Under the pieces are notes generated by a model, which saw only the letters and a list, made by a program, of their open reading frames with translations, was not told where the DNA came from and searched no databases. A DNA stretch of 5,923 bases, taken from NCBI GenBank assembly GCA_964577965.1, contig CAZOAT010000121.1:1-5923 (forward strand). The letters run 5' to 3'. A program made the translations under genes and the position numbers. Numbering within the stretch: position 1 is the stretch's first letter; every line of letters starts with the position of its first letter. Positions 4,709 to 5,923 of the stretch are shown in pieces. This stretch comes from DASUUI01 sp964577965 (GTDB taxonomy: Bacteria > Gemmatimonadota > Gemmatimonadetes > Gemmatimonadales > Gemmatimonadaceae).

Positions 4709-5824
4709 TCAGGGCACGATGCGCAGCACCTCGCCGCCTCCGGGAACGTTGTGCTTCTGCGCCACGTACAGCGCACCATCGTCTCCGATCGCCAGCCCGG
4801 TGGGCCTGGCAAGCGCGCCGCCAACTTGCGTGCGAACGCCCTCGGGCGATACTCGGATCAGCGCGCCCGGCCCCCCCAGGAATGGCGCGCTCGCATACTG
4901 AAGCACGAAAAGGTTGCCCGCGCGATCCCAACCGAAATCGGTGATCTGCGTGAAGCCGCCGGCGAACACCAGCGGGGCGACACCGGGCACGACGCGGAGG
5001 ATCGCGGCTGCTCCAGGGAGGAAGGGCACACCGGTAAGCGTGCTGACGTACAGCGCACCATCAGGTCCGCGGCGTACCTGCGTGGGCACTGCCTCCGATG
5101 TGGCGAACGGAGGGTTGAATGGGCCCGCCGGAACTGCCGTCGGCGAGAAGATCGAGACGAGCGACACCGTACCATTCTCCTGGATATGGAGCAGCGAGTT
5201 GCCGCCGGCGTCCGTAACGAACCGACGCCCGCCCTCGGCGAGTATGCCATACGGGTTCGAATCGATGAATCCGCCGTCGGGGTTGTTCGCAGCTTCGAAT
5301 GCTGCGACATCGGCGTCGCGTATCCAGGCGCCGGTTGGAAGCACCTTCAGGGTGACTCCCAGGTTCGCGCCGAGTGAACCAAGCAGTGCGCGAGCCGCCG
5401 GATTACCGCCCCAGCCTACCGTCAGATAGAGGTTGCCGCGGCCCTGAAAGTCGATGTGAGAGGGTCCGACAATGTCGTTGAGCGCTGGATTGTAGATGGA
5501 AGGCAGCCCCGTCGCGAAGCGCTCCTGGTCCCCCTTCCAGAACCTCGTGATCGAACCCGTTCCGCTGTAGCAGTTCTCGCCGCGAGCCACTGCCGCGCAC
5601 GGGCCGTTGATGACGCTGGTGCCGCTCTCGGCCACGTACAGCGCTCCTTCCGGCCCGAAGGCCAACCCTCTGGGGCTGTTGAGGTTGCTCATGATGACCG
5701 TCGTTCCGGAAACAACCAGGGGTTCCGCGGCCTTCAGTGACGCCGGGGGTTCCGTCGGGGTGTCGGCACACGCGACGACGAGCAGTGCTGCCGCGCTTGC
5801 TACCGGTCGCGAAACGCGAGACAT
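4709..5824 (-). CDS. ScyD/ScyE-family beta-propeller lipoprotein
   Basis: The product is about 371 residues. Counting from the upstream ATG (5827), residues 1-20 are a lipoprotein signal ending L-L-V-V-A-C with lipidated Cys20, then a tether DTPTEPPAS. Six NHL/SMP-30-like blade motifs follow: SPRGLAFGPEGALYVAE (51-67), SHIDFQGRGNLYLTV (133-147), YGILAEGGRRFVTDAGGN (203-220), QVRRGPDGALYVS (260-272), ITDFGWDRAGNLFVLQYAS (305-323) and RPTGLAIGDDGALYVAQ (351-367). Blade count and length fit the ScyD/ScyE family, named after cyanobacterial scytonemin-cluster proteins but widespread and mostly of unknown function. Cys77 and Cys86 may form a disulfide outside the cytoplasm. Two adjacent ATGs exist (5827 and 5824); GGAGG is 2 bases from the first and 5 from the second, so 5824 is preferred. 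The gene is preceded by a duplicated RBS block. Confidence 0.85.
   Translation of the reverse strand: MSRVSRPVASAAALLVVACADTPTEPPASLKAAEPLVVSGTTVIMSNLNSPRGLAFGPEGALYVAESGTSVINGPCAAVARGENCYSGTGSITRFWKGDQERFATGLPSIYNPALNDIVGPSHIDFQGRGNLYLTVGWGGNPAARALLGSLGANLGVTLKVLPTGAWIRDADVAAFEAANNPDGGFIDSNPYGILAEGGRRFVTDAGGNSLLHIQENGTVSLVSIFSPTAVPAGPFNPPFATSEAVPTQVRRGPDGALYVSTLTGVPFLPGAAAILRVVPGVAPLVFAGGFTQITDFGWDRAGNLFVLQYASAPFLGGPGALIRVSPEGVRTQVGGALARPTGLAIGDDGALYVAQKHNVPGGGEVLRIVP
4764..5650. repeat. DNA-level repeats of the propeller blade motif
   Basis: A 17-bp string acgtacagcgcaccatc occurs identically at 4764-4780 and 5046-5062, and with two changes at 5634-5650. All three encode the D/E-G-A-L-Y-V core of a propeller blade on the minus strand. 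They show that blades 1, 4 and 6 remain nearly identical at DNA level, from duplication or from strong codon and sequence constraint. Confidence 0.5.
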
Positions 5825-5848
5825 CATGACCTCCAGTGGGGTTTGGGC
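5822..5848. repeat. Duplicated RBS block, copy 1 (at the propeller start)
   Basis: This 27-bp block on the minus strand contains GCCCAAACCCCACT, the Shine-Dalgarno GGAGGTC and the tandem start ATGATG. It matches 5893-5919 at 26 of 27 positions, with a 71-bp period. The single difference turns the first ATG of copy 1 into GTG in copy 2. Confidence 0.8.
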
Positions 5849-5895
5849 GTAATCGGTACTTGAAGCTGAAGCATTGTCAATGCCCTTCGGTGCAT
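5824..5895 (-). CDS. Possible 23-codon leader ORF upstream of the propeller gene
   Basis: Copy 2 of the duplicated RBS block gives GGAGG (5905-5901), 5 bases, ATG (5895-5893). The frame begins MHRRALTM, ends PKPHWRS and stops at TGA (5826-5824), overlapping the tandem ATGs of the propeller gene (ATGATG). The spacing and overlap would couple translation of the two. The peptide resembles nothing I know, and the ORF may simply be a by-product of the duplication. A strong -35 hexamer lies inside it, so a main transcript starting there would not carry it. Confidence 0.3.
   Translation of the reverse strand: MHRRALTMLQLQVPITPKPHWRS
5853..5880 (-). promoter_or_regulatory. Candidate promoter of the propeller gene
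   Basis: A perfect -35 TTGACA (5880-5875) is followed after 16 bp by TACCGA (5858-5853), a weak -10. Initiation near 5846 would give a leader of about 20 bases containing only copy 1 of the RBS block. Confidence 0.35.
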
Positions 5896-5919
5896 CACGA
5901 CCTCCAGTGGGGTTTGGGC
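5893..5919. repeat. Duplicated RBS block, copy 2
   Basis: This is the second copy of the 27-bp block found at 5822-5848, with the same GGAGG spacing to ATG (5895-5893). The 44 bases between the copies (5849-5892) carry the candidate promoter. Confidence 0.8.
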
Positions 5920-5923
5920 ATGA

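Noticed and set aside
3805..4824. Minus-strand open frame of 339 codons opposite the glycosylase
   Set aside because: It is antisense to a gene with complete catalytic motifs; its composition is His/Arg/Gln-rich and it has no recognisable family.
1..5923. CRISPR array, tRNA/rRNA gene, insertion sequence or attachment site
   Set aside because: No regularly spaced repeats, no cloverleaf-like segment, no transposase motif and no terminal inverted repeats were seen; the only long direct repeat is the RBS block near the right edge.

Overview
The window is high-GC bacterial chromosome, with mostly G or C in third codon positions. The gene set and the lipoprotein style (Cys followed by a Pro/Thr/Glu-rich tether, as in C-ADTPTEPP) suggest a soil or sediment bacterium of the Gemmatimonadota/Acidobacteriota kind. 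That placement is an inference; no taxonomic marker is present.

Layout. Most genes lie on the minus strand. From right to left these are a six-bladed beta-propeller lipoprotein of ScyD/ScyE type (4709-5824), a large exported multicopper oxidase (1534-3657), a FISUMP-domain exported protein (644-1261), a small lipoprotein with an antibiotic-biosynthesis-monooxygenase (ABM) fold (197-607), and the first 16 codons of a probable ArsR-type regulator (1-50). The one plus-strand gene is an Fpg/Nei-family DNA glycosylase (3865-4677). It is divergent from the oxidase and convergent with the propeller gene.

The oxidase, FISUMP and ABM genes may share a transcript. The gap between oxidase and FISUMP (1262-1533) has no gene with a normal start. 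It does hold an uninterrupted 91-codon frame in phase with the oxidase stop codon. The distal part of that frame looks like the start of a DUF1801 protein, and its stop overlaps the FISUMP start as ATGA. The ArsR-like gene has its own strong promoter, with a palindromic operator filling the spacer, and its transcript is probably almost leaderless.

How the genes fit together. Four of the products (oxidase, FISUMP, ABM, propeller) carry export signals, so this is largely a cell-envelope neighbourhood. The oxidase has a complete set of copper ligands, but its ligand-bearing domains are in permuted order. The glycosylase has Ala in place of the N-terminal catalytic Pro. The ABM gene appears to have a second, well-served internal start that would give a cytoplasmic form. 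The propeller gene is preceded by a 27-bp duplicated ribosome-binding-site block enclosing a 23-codon leader ORF. A shared pathway is not demonstrated by the sequence; copper or redox handling in the periplasm is the most natural theme.
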